A stretch of DNA of 39,478 nt from Halioglobus sp. (lineage in GTDB: Bacteria > Pseudomonadota > Gammaproteobacteria > Pseudomonadales > Halieaceae), in contig JAGRIK010000356.1 of assembly GCA_020443325.1 (NCBI GenBank), positions 1-39,478 of the forward strand, in the 5' to 3' direction. A program made the position numbers and the translations under genes. Under the pieces are notes generated by a model. That model saw nothing but the letters and a program-made list of their open reading frames with translations, did no database searches and was not told the origin of the DNA. Numbering within the stretch: the stretch's first letter is position 1; each line of letters starts with the position of its first letter. Positions 1-8,089 of the stretch are shown here, in pieces.

Positions 1-47
1 AGTAAAAACTCACGGTCAGTCGTGAGTTTTTACTCTGACCCCAAATT
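1..47. repeat. Palindromic intergenic repeat, copy 1 (cut by window edge)
   Basis: Two inverted arms (AGTAAAAACTCACGGTCAGT and its near mirror, ending TTTTTACTCTGACCCCAA) form a hairpin. The left outer arm with TTGGGGTCAG is cut off by the window start. The same outer motif recurs at 2581-2650, 6229-6310 and 6421-6522. I recall GGGGTCAGAGT sequences flanking REP-associated (RAYT) transposase genes, but no such gene is in this window. The rest of the gap up to 146 shows nothing recognisable. Confidence 0.8.
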
Positions 48-146
48 GGTGGTATGGTTCGAAGACTACGTATTCCACAAAAACTGTAGTTTGAATTGCG
101 GATGCCAGATTGCTTTGGCTACAGTGCACTGCTTGGTCGGTACTGA

Positions 147-2576
147 TTGCTCAGCGTGATTCGATTCTATTCCAGAGTTAGCCCCGCAACTTTACTCTTC
201 TGCAGCATGATGGGATTCCTCCTTATCAGCTCCTGCAGCACACCCAATGCCCGGTGGAGTGACGATTCAGCAGCGATCCTTGTGTTCAGCAAGACCGCGG
301 GTTATCGCCACAAGTCAATTGCCGACGGACGTGATGCTATCAGCGAGCTGGGGCGCAACACCGGTTACACGGTGGTCCTGAGCGAAGACGCAAGTGTATT
401 CAATGAAGATCAATTGGCTGGCTTTGCTGCGGTCGTATTCCTGAACACCACGGGAGACGTTCTCGATACAACACAGCAGGAAGCTTTTGAGAACTATATT
501 CGTGGTGGCGGCGGCTTTGTCGGTGTCCATGCTGCGGCAGACACAGAGTACGATTGGGTCTGGTACGGCGAGCTCGTAGGTGCTCGCTTCGATAGCCATC
601 CGAAGGTACAGGAAGCCCTCCTCCATGTAGCAACACCTGAGCATCCGGCAACCCGGGGATTACCTATACGGTGGCGCCGGACGGATGAATGGTACAACTT
701 CAGGGATATTGTTCCGGGCTCCGGCGTTCTCATCGAAATTGACGAGACCAGCTATAGCGGCGGCACGAATGGCGAGCATCACCCCATCGCGTGGTACAGG
801 GAGTACGGGGGCGGCCGCGCATTCTACACTGCGATGGGACATACCGAAGAAAGCTACCGAGACCCACAGTTTCTAAGTCACCTGGCAGGCGGGCTGGGCT
901 GGGCGGTTAGCGATGAAAATGCGCTGCGCGCCATGCCGGCATCGAACAAGTTCCAGCGCGAGATACTCGACTCCAACCTGGATGAGCCCATGGAGCTCGA
1001 TGAGATTCCAGGGGAGGGCATCATCTTCATTGAGCGCCGTGGGTCGATCAAGTTCTATGACTTAGCGCTAAAGCAAACCCGTCTACTGGCTGAGCTGGAT
1101 GTCTTTTATGGTAACGAGGATGGTTTGCTCGGCCTTGCAGTTGACCCGGATTACCCTGACAACCATTGGATCTATCTGTTTTATACCGCACCGCTGGAGA
1201 AATCTCTGCAGCGTATATCCCGTTTTACACTCGAGAACGGCAAACTGGATCAGGAGTCGGAGGCAATCCTTCTGGAAATACCCACGGATCGCTTCTGCTG
1301 CCACAGCGGTGGCGGCCTCGAGTTTGGCAAACATCGGCAGCTCTACATTGGCGTCGGTGACAATACCAATCCCTTTGAATCGGATGGATTTGCGCCTACT
1401 GACGAACGTCCAGGCCGCGCGGTTTGGGATGCCCAGCGTTCGGCAGCCAATAGCATGGATCTGCGGGGCAAGATTCTACGCATCACTGTGGAAGCCGATG
1501 GCAGTTACTCGATCCCCGAGGGCAACCTTTTCGCTCCGGGTGCTGCGCAGACTCGCGCCGAGATTTACGTCATGGGCAGTCGTAATCCGTTCCGATTTAC
1601 CATCGATAGCGGGAGCGGCGACTTGATCTGGGGGGATGTTGGTCCCGATGCTGGCCGAGATGATCCCGCACGCGGTCCCAAGGGCATGGGTGAGTTCAAC
1701 CGGGCTACGGAGGCGGGATTCTGGGGCTGGCCCTATAGTCGGGGTAATAATCAGCCTTATGCAGACTACGACTTTGCCAATGAGCAGTCCGGCGAATGGT
1801 TTAATCCGCGAGAGCCGGTAAACGATTCTCCAAACAATACCGGCATCCGCCAGTTGCCTCCATCCAGGGCGTCCTTTGTGTGGTATTCCTATGATGTGCA
1901 ACCCGAATTTCCCTGGTTGGGCTCCGGCGGCGTTAACCCAATGGTTGGCCCAGTATTTTATAGACAGGATTTTCCGGATTCGGTGTCGACCTTTCCAGAA
2001 TACTTTGAAGGTGGCGTTTTTCTTTATGAATGGATGCGCGATCGGATCGCAGTCGGGCATTTCGACAGGACGGGAACTAAACTTCGCCGGGTGGAGCCCT
2101 TCATGCCCGATGACGAATTCTCCCACCCCATGGATATGATTTTCGCCCGTGACGGCAGCCTGTACTTGCTTGAGTACGGCCAGAAATGGAACCAGCGCAA
2201 CCTCGATGCACGGTTGAACCGTATCAGTTACGTCGCCGAGGGAATAACCTCCGTCAGACCGGAAGTCACCGGGAAATCGGGAGAACTAACGGACAAACCT
2301 GAAGGACAACGCCTTGTTGAGGCTTCTGGTTGTCGCGGCTGTCACGATATCGAAGCCCTCGTCAATGGGCCGAGCTACAAGCAAATAGCCGAACGATATA
2401 GTGCGAAGGACAGGGATTACCTGACAAATAAGGTTATCGAAGGTGGTTCCGGTGTCTGGGGCGAAAGGCATATGCCACCGCACCCGCAGATCTCGCCAGA
2501 GGACATGGAACAAATTATTGACTGGATTCTGTCGTTAAATCCCGCCAATCAACCGAGGGAGCATCGACAGCGGTAA
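147..2576 (+). CDS. Lipoprotein with ThuA-like, PQQ-type sugar dehydrogenase and cytochrome c domains
   Basis: Predicted exported lipoprotein of up to 809 residues. The hydrophobic leader ends in LLISSC (Cys30), a lipobox. Residues about 40-255 are a ThuA-like (class I glutaminase amidotransferase fold) domain, with GGGFVGVHAAADTEYDW. Residues about 285-690 resemble the glucose/sorbosone dehydrogenase beta-propeller (GLLGLAVDPDYPDN, MGSRNPFR). The C-terminus is a class I cytochrome c with the heme motif CRGCH at 729-733 and a likely axial Met776 in HMPPHP. Such proteins are expected to oxidise sugars in the periplasm and pass electrons out through the heme; substrate and cofactor are not shown by the sequence. 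The start is uncertain: TTG at 147, GTG at 156 or ATG at 207 all keep the signal, and none has a clear ribosome site. It is a single gene bracketed by repeat copies 1 and 2. Confidence 0.88.
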   Translation: MLSVIRFYSRVSPATLLFCSMMGFLLISSCSTPNARWSDDSAAILVFSKTAGYRHKSIADGRDAISELGRNTGYTVVLSEDASVFNEDQLAGFAAVVFLNTTGDVLDTTQQEAFENYIRGGGGFVGVHAAADTEYDWVWYGELVGARFDSHPKVQEALLHVATPEHPATRGLPIRWRRTDEWYNFRDIVPGSGVLIEIDETSYSGGTNGEHHPIAWYREYGGGRAFYTAMGHTEESYRDPQFLSHLAGGLGWAVSDENALRAMPASNKFQREILDSNLDEPMELDEIPGEGIIFIERRGSIKFYDLALKQTRLLAELDVFYGNEDGLLGLAVDPDYPDNHWIYLFYTAPLEKSLQRISRFTLENGKLDQESEAILLEIPTDRFCCHSGGGLEFGKHRQLYIGVGDNTNPFESDGFAPTDERPGRAVWDAQRSAANSMDLRGKILRITVEADGSYSIPEGNLFAPGAAQTRAEIYVMGSRNPFRFTIDSGSGDLIWGDVGPDAGRDDPARGPKGMGEFNRATEAGFWGWPYSRGNNQPYADYDFANEQSGEWFNPREPVNDSPNNTGIRQLPPSRASFVWYSYDVQPEFPWLGSGGVNPMVGPVFYRQDFPDSVSTFPEYFEGGVFLYEWMRDRIAVGHFDRTGTKLRRVEPFMPDDEFSHPMDMIFARDGSLYLLEYGQKWNQRNLDARLNRISYVAEGITSVRPEVTGKSGELTDKPEGQRLVEASGCRGCHDIEALVNGPSYKQIAERYSAKDRDYLTNKVIEGGSGVWGERHMPPHPQISPEDMEQIIDWILSLNPANQPREHRQR

Positions 2577-2580
2577 GGTG

Positions 2581-2650
2581 AATTTGGGGTCAGAGTAAAA
2601 ACCTCAAGGCCAGCCGCGACTGATCGCGAGTTTTTACTCTGACCCCAATT
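2581..2650. repeat. Palindromic intergenic repeat, copy 2
   Basis: Complete copy: TTTGGGGTCAGAGTAAAAAC at 2583-2602 is mirrored by GTTTTTACTCTGACCCCAA ending at 2648, around a GC-rich centre. It begins four bases after the stop codon at 2576, and its right end forms part of the stop codon of the leftward gene at 2649. It may act as a bidirectional transcription end between these convergent genes. Confidence 0.85.
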
Positions 2651-3122
2651 ATGATTCCCAAAGGTACATCGCCACCAGCAACAGTGATGAACTCGCCACA
2701 AGGCTCAGTTGCAGCCGCATGCGCGCATAGTAGAGCGGCTGGCGGGGGGACAGGGTATGACGTCTCTCGATCAGAACTATCACTAGAAATAAAAAAGCTC
2801 CGAGTAAGAGGAAGTGCAGCGAGGCCATGATTACGTAACTAAAAAAAGCGACCAGCGCTAGCGCATTACTCATCAGCAACGCCGCCGGACTGCGACGTAT
2901 AAGCGCAAGCCCCCACCAGGTGCCGACCAGGAAGCAGATAATGACCAACGTATAAGTGGCGAGGCTCTTCAACCAGAGCTGCTGGTGTTGCCCGTCCAGA
3001 TACAGGGCAGCCGAAAGTCCGATAAAGGGCAGCAAGCCCGCCCGGCCCAGCCAGAGGACCGTTTCCGACGTCTTATCAATAACGGACTCCTGAGTATTAT
3101 CCCCCTCGCGTGTCGTGGACAC
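2649..3122 (-). CDS. DUF3429 family membrane protein
   Basis: 157 residues with about five hydrophobic segments (near 24-42, 52-70, 80-95, 99-117 and 138-155), so an inner-membrane protein. The N-terminal GRAGLLPFIGL followed by helices matches what I know of DUF3429, a family without assigned function. The start is GTG (3122-3120), with CAGGA about ten bases upstream. The TAA stop (2651-2649) straddles the end of palindromic repeat copy 2. The gene lies just downstream of the DUF427 gene on the same strand and near a cryptochrome, a neighbourhood I recall for this family. Confidence 0.8.
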   Translation of the reverse strand: MSTTREGDNTQESVIDKTSETVLWLGRAGLLPFIGLSAALYLDGQHQQLWLKSLATYTLVIICFLVGTWWGLALIRRSPAALLMSNALALVAFFSYVIMASLHFLLLGAFLFLVIVLIERRHTLSPRQPLYYARMRLQLSLVASSSLLLVAMYLWES

Positions 3123-3170
3123 TGTAGTTTCATCCTGTTAGTCGAAAAAAGGAATGGTGGGTTGCATTGT

Positions 3171-3683
3171 CTACCAGTGACCGGTGCCGGGTTCTCCCTT
3201 GAAAGGCCCGGTGATACTTTGCGTTACCCAGCCGCCATAGAATGCACCCGGCTGCGGCTTGACCCGTTCACCGTCAACGCGGCATTCAACACGGCCCGGA
3301 TAGAAAGAAATACATCCGTCGATTGCCGCAAAGCGCTCGTTGGGACTGGCATAACTCCACGCCACTGCTCCGGCCGCAGGGTCTGATGCAAGCGCCCAGT
3401 AGGTCGCCTCCCCTTTCCACTCGCAGAAGCTGCTACAGGTGGCACGCACCAGCAATGACCTATCAATATCCTGTGCTGGAATATAGTAGGTCGGCGGGCT
3501 GGCAGTCTCCAGAACACGCAAGCAGGCGCTGGACCTGGCAAGCAATAGTGACCCGGCCCTTACTTCCACCATGGCGTCACTACTCGCGAGTACCGGTGGC
3601 CGTGGATAATCCCACACCGATTCCTGCCCAACAGCTGGCTCCTCTGCAAACGGAGGACGCTCTTGCCCGGTAAACTTCCACAT
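3171..3683 (-). CDS. DUF427 domain-containing protein
   Basis: 170-residue soluble protein. WKFTGQERPPF and VWDYPRPP near the start, then SFCEWKGEATYW and WSYASPNERF, are typical of DUF427, a small beta-rich domain of unknown biochemical role. No signal peptide or membrane segment is seen. The ATG start is supported by AAGGTGA about nine bases upstream. It is divergent from the cryptochrome gene across a 117-bp gap and is followed on the same strand by the DUF3429 gene after 48 bp, so the two may be co-transcribed. Confidence 0.87.
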   Translation of the reverse strand: MWKFTGQERPPFAEEPAVGQESVWDYPRPPVLASSDAMVEVRAGSLLLARSSACLRVLETASPPTYYIPAQDIDRSLLVRATCSSFCEWKGEATYWALASDPAAGAVAWSYASPNERFAAIDGCISFYPGRVECRVDGERVKPQPGAFYGGWVTQSITGPFKGEPGTGHW

Positions 3684-3800
3684 ACCGTTGTCACCTTGAT
3701 AAGTTGGTCAATATACGCTGGTCAGCCTGAGTGAGATCATGCGGGATGCAATCTGCCTGCGCTTGTGCCGCGTATCTCTATCATGTAACCGGAGTAAACC

Positions 3801-5108
3801 ATGACTGAGCTATACCTTTTCAGAACCGATCTCAGGCTGGCGGATAACCCCGGCTTGCTGGCGCATGCGCAGGCTGACTCCCTTTTGTGCGTCTATTGCT
3901 GGCCGAGTTCGCCCCCCTGGTGCAACCTGACCGGGGTCGGCGCCCAACGCGAGCGTTTTCTGCAGGAGAGCCTGCAGGCGCTTCACGAAGAGCTGCGGGC
4001 GTTGGGGCAGGGATTGCTGGTGCTGAAAACGGACCCGAGGATTGCAGTCGTGCAGTTGGTGCAACAGTTCGCGATCACACGAGTGGGTACCAGCGCAACG
4101 CCGGGCTACTATGAAGAACAGCAATTGCGCAGCATCATGGAAAGGCTTGAGGTACCTCTAGAAATATATGCGGGTAATACACTGTTTGAGGAGCGGCAAC
4201 TGCCGGGTGAACTGAAATCTCTGCCGCGGCAGTTCACTCCGTTCAAGAAACAGCTGGAAGTTGTCACCGTCAGTGCGCCTCTTCCGGCTCCCAGACAACT
4301 GCCACGCCCGCCCAAAAGCGTAAGATTTCGCGCACAACCGGTATCCAATGCGCTGCCACACCCAACATTCCCGGTTCGCGGTGGCAGCGACGAAGGCCAG
4401 CGCCGATTGCGGCACTGGATGGTAGAGCGCCGAGGGGTTGTCGACTACAAGCAAACCCGTAATTACCTCGACGGTCTTGATGGCTCCTCGGTGCTATCAC
4501 CGTGGCTGGCCACTGGTGCGTTGTCGGTACGGCAAGTAGCGCAGCAATTGTTCGCGTTTGAGGAAGAGGACCTCAGTAACGGTTCCACACGCTGGCTGTT
4601 CCAGGAGTTGTTATGGCGGGAATTTTTCTACTGGCGCGCAATGGCGGACGGCGCTCACCTGTTCCGTCTTGCCGGTATTCTCGGCAAGAAGCAGCTGCGC
4701 ACCTTTGAAGCCCGCGACTTTGCTCGCTGGTGTCAGGGTGACACCGACTGTCCACTGGTGAACGCACTGATGCATCAGTTAGTGGCCAGTGGCTGGATGA
4801 CTAATCGCGGCCGCCAGATTGCCGCCAGCTACCTGGTCAATGAGTTCAATCATGACTGGCGTTACGGCGCGGCATTCTTCGAAAAATATCTTATCGACTA
4901 CGATGTGGGCAGCAACTACGGAAACTGGCAATACATTGCCGGTGTCGGTACGGACCCGCGCGGCGGACGCCACTTTAACCAGAACAGGCAAGCGCAACTG
5001 TATGACCCGCATGGCCTGTTCACCGCAAAATGGAACGGGGATCAACCGAAGCAGCCGCGCTATATCAACGACGCTGCCGACTGCCCGCTGGATAAGCGGG
5101 ACGCCTAG
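3801..5108 (+). CDS. DASH-family cryptochrome / photolyase
   Basis: 435-residue flavoprotein of the cryptochrome/photolyase family. The N-terminal alpha/beta photolyase domain opens with LYLFRTDLRLADNPGL. The C-terminal FAD-binding domain has WLFQELLWREFFYW, SGWMTNRGRQIAAS and DYDVGSNYGNWQYIAGVGTD, followed by PRGGRHFN, the segment that marks DASH members. Known DASH proteins bind FAD and a folate antenna and repair cyclobutane dimers, mainly in single-stranded DNA; blue-light signalling is also proposed. The start is ATG with CCGGAG seven bases upstream. Its stop overlaps the next gene's GTG by one base, so the DUF3080 gene is probably translated from the same message. Length is normal for the family. 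Confidence 0.93.
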   Translation: MTELYLFRTDLRLADNPGLLAHAQADSLLCVYCWPSSPPWCNLTGVGAQRERFLQESLQALHEELRALGQGLLVLKTDPRIAVVQLVQQFAITRVGTSATPGYYEEQQLRSIMERLEVPLEIYAGNTLFEERQLPGELKSLPRQFTPFKKQLEVVTVSAPLPAPRQLPRPPKSVRFRAQPVSNALPHPTFPVRGGSDEGQRRLRHWMVERRGVVDYKQTRNYLDGLDGSSVLSPWLATGALSVRQVAQQLFAFEEEDLSNGSTRWLFQELLWREFFYWRAMADGAHLFRLAGILGKKQLRTFEARDFARWCQGDTDCPLVNALMHQLVASGWMTNRGRQIAASYLVNEFNHDWRYGAAFFEKYLIDYDVGSNYGNWQYIAGVGTDPRGGRHFNQNRQAQLYDPHGLFTAKWNGDQPKQPRYINDAADCPLDKRDA

Positions 5109-6181
5109 TGCGCCAGGCGGCGGAGCGTCACAGCGCAGTTGCTTGTTCTGTCAGGCACGCGGTCCTGACCACGGGAGTGCTGATGACGCTCGTTATATCA
5201 GCGTGCACAGCGGATCCGCCAGAAGAGCGCCTCTTGGACTACGAGACACGTTTGTTCCGCACACTGGAAATAACCGCGCAGGAAAAACCAACAACGCAAT
5301 ACATGCGCTTTCCGAGTCAGCCAACGTTGCTTGCGGACAATATACGGGAAACAATCGATATTCTGGATCTGTGGTCGATCAGGGAGTGCGCATTACACGG
5401 TGTGTTGGCACAAAAAAACAGTGCTCTGGGTCGGGTTGCACAGCCCTCCACCCGAATGTTCTATGCGCTGGAATTCCTGCGGCTGGCACCACAGTGCATC
5501 CAACAGCTACAGAGCGAAGGAAAGGAGGATCTGGCTGCGATACTAAGCGAGGCAATTGCGAGCAAAGAAGCGCAGTTGCCTAAGATTATTTGGCAGGGCG
5601 TACTCGGTGGTGGCGAATATGAACGCTACTGGAAAATACCGCAACAATTGGGCGATTATCCCGAGGCCGAGAACTATGGATCGGACACGGCGCTCGCGGC
5701 CCTGGCCGATGACGTGGAACGCTGGCTGGACAAGGATTATCGGTATCAGTCCAGCGAGGTGGAGGGCAATCTGCAAAAGATTCTTGCCGGAGATGGTGGC
5801 GCCCTCTATAAGTCGATTGTGTTGCAGGGTTTCTATCTCGGGCGCATCGACACGGCACTCAAGGAACGTCTGCAGACAGGACGGGTATGCAGGTCTGGAA
5901 AAGACGCGCGGGCGAACATTCTGGATACTGTTGTGCGTAAATATTTTGTTGGGACCATCCAGCCATGGTCAGTGCAGATACAGGCAAGAGCCTTCCAGCT
6001 TGATGCTGCAAGGGAGATCGAGGACCTGCTGGCAGCCGGCCAACCAGAGGCATTCGGAGTGTGGAGGGAAAAGCGTGATCGTGTAATCACCGAGGCGTTA
6101 CAGGCGCCGCGCCACCATGTGCAGAGCCTATTACCTATCATGCGCCAGTGCGGACTGGCACCCGAAGATCAGGCTCTATGA
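5108..6181 (+). CDS. DUF3080 family lipoprotein
   Basis: 357 residues. The leader ends LVISAC (Cys33), a lipobox, so it is probably a lipidated envelope protein. SIRECALHGVLAQKNSALG and RMFYALEFLRLAPQCI match the conserved core of DUF3080, which has no known function. The GTG start shares one base with the cryptochrome stop (TAGTG). An internal ATG at residue 26 would give a shorter but still workable signal. The close link with a DASH cryptochrome suggests co-regulation, perhaps by light or stress; that is inference only. Confidence 0.82.
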   Translation: MRQAAERHSAVACSVRHAVLTTGVLMTLVISACTADPPEERLLDYETRLFRTLEITAQEKPTTQYMRFPSQPTLLADNIRETIDILDLWSIRECALHGVLAQKNSALGRVAQPSTRMFYALEFLRLAPQCIQQLQSEGKEDLAAILSEAIASKEAQLPKIIWQGVLGGGEYERYWKIPQQLGDYPEAENYGSDTALAALADDVERWLDKDYRYQSSEVEGNLQKILAGDGGALYKSIVLQGFYLGRIDTALKERLQTGRVCRSGKDARANILDTVVRKYFVGTIQPWSVQIQARAFQLDAAREIEDLLAAGQPEAFGVWREKRDRVITEALQAPRHHVQSLLPIMRQCGLAPEDQAL

Positions 6182-6228
6182 TGCTCGCGCTCGCTTCAAG
6201 CAGACGCGCAGCAGGACAAACAAGGGCG

Positions 6229-6310
6229 AATTTGGGGTCCGAATTTGGGGTCAGAGTAAAAACCTCCCGGCCAGTTGCATTTGATCGCGAGTTTTTACTC
6301 TGACCCCAAT
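6229..6310. repeat. Palindromic intergenic repeat, copy 3
   Basis: Arms TTTGGGGTCAGAGTAAAAAC (from 6244) and GTTTTTACTCTGACCCCAA (ending 6309), preceded by an extra half arm AATTTGGGGTCC at 6229-6240. The sequence just beyond (CAATCGTTGT) is shared with copy 4. Confidence 0.85.
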
Positions 6311-6420
6311 CGTTGTCACTTCCTGTGGATTAACTACACTTATGTACTTTGGGGCACTGCCGCCTGCTGGGGAAATCGGAGAATTCAGAGCGCTTTTCGT
6401 ATCTTGTGGTCAAGCCGCAA

Positions 6421-6522
6421 GAATTTGGGGCCAGATTGAATTTGGGGTCCGCGAATTTGGGGGCAGAGTAATAACCTCCAGACCAGTTGCAGCTGATTGA
6501 GAGTTTTTACTCTGACCCCAAT
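6421..6522. repeat. Palindromic intergenic repeat, copy 4 (diverged)
   Basis: Same unit as copy 3, with changes in the left arm (GGGGGCAGAGTAATAACC) and two extra half arms (GAATTTGGGGCC, TTTGGGGTCCGCG) at 6421-6453. The right arm TTTTTACTCTGACCCCAA is intact and ends at 6521. It is followed by CAATCGTTGT, as in copy 3. Confidence 0.82.
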
Positions 6523-6602
6523 CGTTGTATTTGGCTGTGAGATCGTTCGAATAACTACAATAAACATTTGATATATATAGTAAATTTATTTCTATCCAAA
6601 AT

Positions 6603-6624
6603 ATATACCGCCATATATACCGCC
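6603..6624. other. Left-end integrase arm-type sites
   Basis: Two tandem TATACCGCC motifs. Bases 6603-6623 are identical over 21 bp, in the same orientation, to 13666-13686 beside the integrase gene, so they probably mark the left end of the element. The surrounding gap 6523-6929 is AT-rich and I see no gene in it. A hairpin (GAACCCGC at 6891-6898 with GCGGGTTC at 6915-6922) lies just beyond the stop at 6930 and could end leftward transcription, although it lacks a T tract. Confidence 0.6.
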
Positions 6625-6929
6625 AACTTTTCTTGTTAGCTCTATTTCCAACTCCCATCCGCCGGACTAGACACTAACAGTAAACTATCTTATCTATTTG
6701 TTTTATATGGATATAATTTAGTACAGCTTGAGTTTAATGCCAACATCACTTCTGTACACTGCTTTTGAGTAGAAATTGGCCAGTCCATTTATCTGGTGAA
6801 TATCAGCCATATTCACAAGTAAAGTTGAATTAACATAAAGCAGACCTATAATGTGTACAGCTCATCCACCATGTGTGCGAAGGAGCATCCGAACCCGCTT
6901 TCAGGTAACTGTCTGCGGGTTCAGCCTTT

Positions 6930-7391
6930 CTAACCCCTCAGAAATTTGTCTCTTTCCTTGCTGAGTGACCGTGCCCGCCGAACGGTTGTCTCGTAGGCAG
7001 TCTTAATCAAGTAGTAGCCCTTACGCTTTGCCAGCACCACTACATAGTTGTTGGCTTCAACCCACATAACCACATGCAGGTTCTTACCTCGCTTATTTTC
7101 CCAGCAACTAATTGACTTGTCTGTACCACTATTTGCAATTACCCACGCCACCCAGCGAATACGCTCACAGCGCCTTATGTCGGGGATTCTATCCTCTTCC
7201 GTATCGCCCTCTGAAATCAAATGCCAGAAACCAAACCCTTTCCCTTTGGTCTCCGGCCGAAACTGGCTAGCCACCCGGAGTCCATTATGGGTTAGCCTCC
7301 CGTTTACCACTGTGTCTAAATAAATTTGATATATGCGACTTTCATACAACTGCCAATCGCCACAAAATGTCTCTAAGTTAGGAAGAGCCAA
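6930..7391 (-). CDS. Accessory protein of unknown function paired with DUF3800
   Basis: I do not recognise a named family with certainty. The 153-residue, positively charged, soluble protein has a conserved-looking core: RRCERIRWVAWVI, then W-E-N-x-R-G, HVVMWVEANNYVVVLAKR and YYLIKTAY. The C-terminal beta-rich part with conserved R, H and Y resembles small phage-type RNase folds (PBECR-like), an inference from pattern only. The start chosen is TTG at 7391, preceded by GGAGGGG at 7406-7400 and two bases after the DUF3800 stop. An upstream GTG at 7409 would overlap that gene by 16 bases. The tight spacing implies co-translation with DUF3800, so the two probably act together. Confidence 0.72.
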   Translation of the reverse strand: MALPNLETFCGDWQLYESRIYQIYLDTVVNGRLTHNGLRVASQFRPETKGKGFGFWHLISEGDTEEDRIPDIRRCERIRWVAWVIANSGTDKSISCWENKRGKNLHVVMWVEANNYVVVLAKRKGYYLIKTAYETTVRRARSLSKERDKFLRG

Positions 7392-7393
7392 CG

Positions 7394-8089
7394 TTAACGC
7401 CCCTCCCACAAAAACACATTGAACTTTCGCTCAGAGGGTAAGGTGCTACATATCAACCGTTTCCCGGAACACTGTTTAATGCGTTCAATAACCGCCAACT
7501 TTCCATCATTGGTATCTAGCTTTCTATGTAGATATGAGAGGGCGCCTATAAAGAGGTCCGCTAGCTGCAGCTGCTCAATTTCATGGGAATGCACTTGCTG
7601 GATATTCTTTATCCCATTCCGATCAAAATCGTAGTTAGCAGTGCTCAATACCTCACGTAGCTTCTCCACTTTCTCCTGGCCCTGAGTATCTTTGATATCG
7701 AGGTACACAAAGTAGGAACTCTCATACTCAAGTATATTTCTGAGGACGTAGAAAAACATCTTATAGTAGAACGTACTATGATCCTGACCAAACCGCTCAT
7801 GGTTTAGCTGATCTTTTGAAACAACGACCGCTCGAAAGTTCAGTTCTGGATTGCCGAAAAAGTAATCGACCAGCTCTAGATAGAAAGCCCTCTTGGCCGG
7901 AGAAACCTTTGTCCACTTGATTTCGAACTTCGGCCCCAAACCATGCTTCAACTTGATAGCCCGAATATCCCTGGCGATTTTCCCACTCACATTCTTGGGA
8001 CACCAGCAACCACCCACAACCATTACTGGTATTCGATCATTCTCTAGATGGCAAGATTCATCGCAGTAGACATTGTATATATCACTCAT
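7394..8089 (-). CDS. DUF3800 domain-containing protein
   Basis: 231-residue soluble protein. The N-terminal YNVYCDESCH, EIKWTKVS, the central YFVYLDIKD and the C-terminal HSHEIEQLQLADLFIGALSY give the acidic residues spaced as in DUF3800, a family thought to have an RNase H-like nuclease fold and often found in mobile or defence-rich loci. ATG at 8089 is preferred over GTG at 8095 because a run of six G lies just upstream. It is first of a two-gene unit with the gene ending at 6930. Nuclease activity and an anti-phage role are inferred, not shown. Confidence 0.82.
   Translation of the reverse strand: MSDIYNVYCDESCHLENDRIPVMVVGGCWCPKNVSGKIARDIRAIKLKHGLGPKFEIKWTKVSPAKRAFYLELVDYFFGNPELNFRAVVVSKDQLNHERFGQDHSTFYYKMFFYVLRNILEYESSYFVYLDIKDTQGQEKVEKLREVLSTANYDFDRNGIKNIQQVHSHEIEQLQLADLFIGALSYLHRKLDTNDGKLAVIERIKQCSGKRLICSTLPSERKFNVFLWEGR

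Noticed and set aside
133-141. TTGGTCGGT, matching the tRNA-Pro 3' end, as a distant attachment site
   Set aside because: Only nine bases match, it is 6 kb beyond the arm sites, and chromosomal-type genes lie between.
1-6522. The four palindromic repeats as a CRISPR array
   Set aside because: Copies are kilobases apart with genes between, and there are no regular spacers or cas genes.
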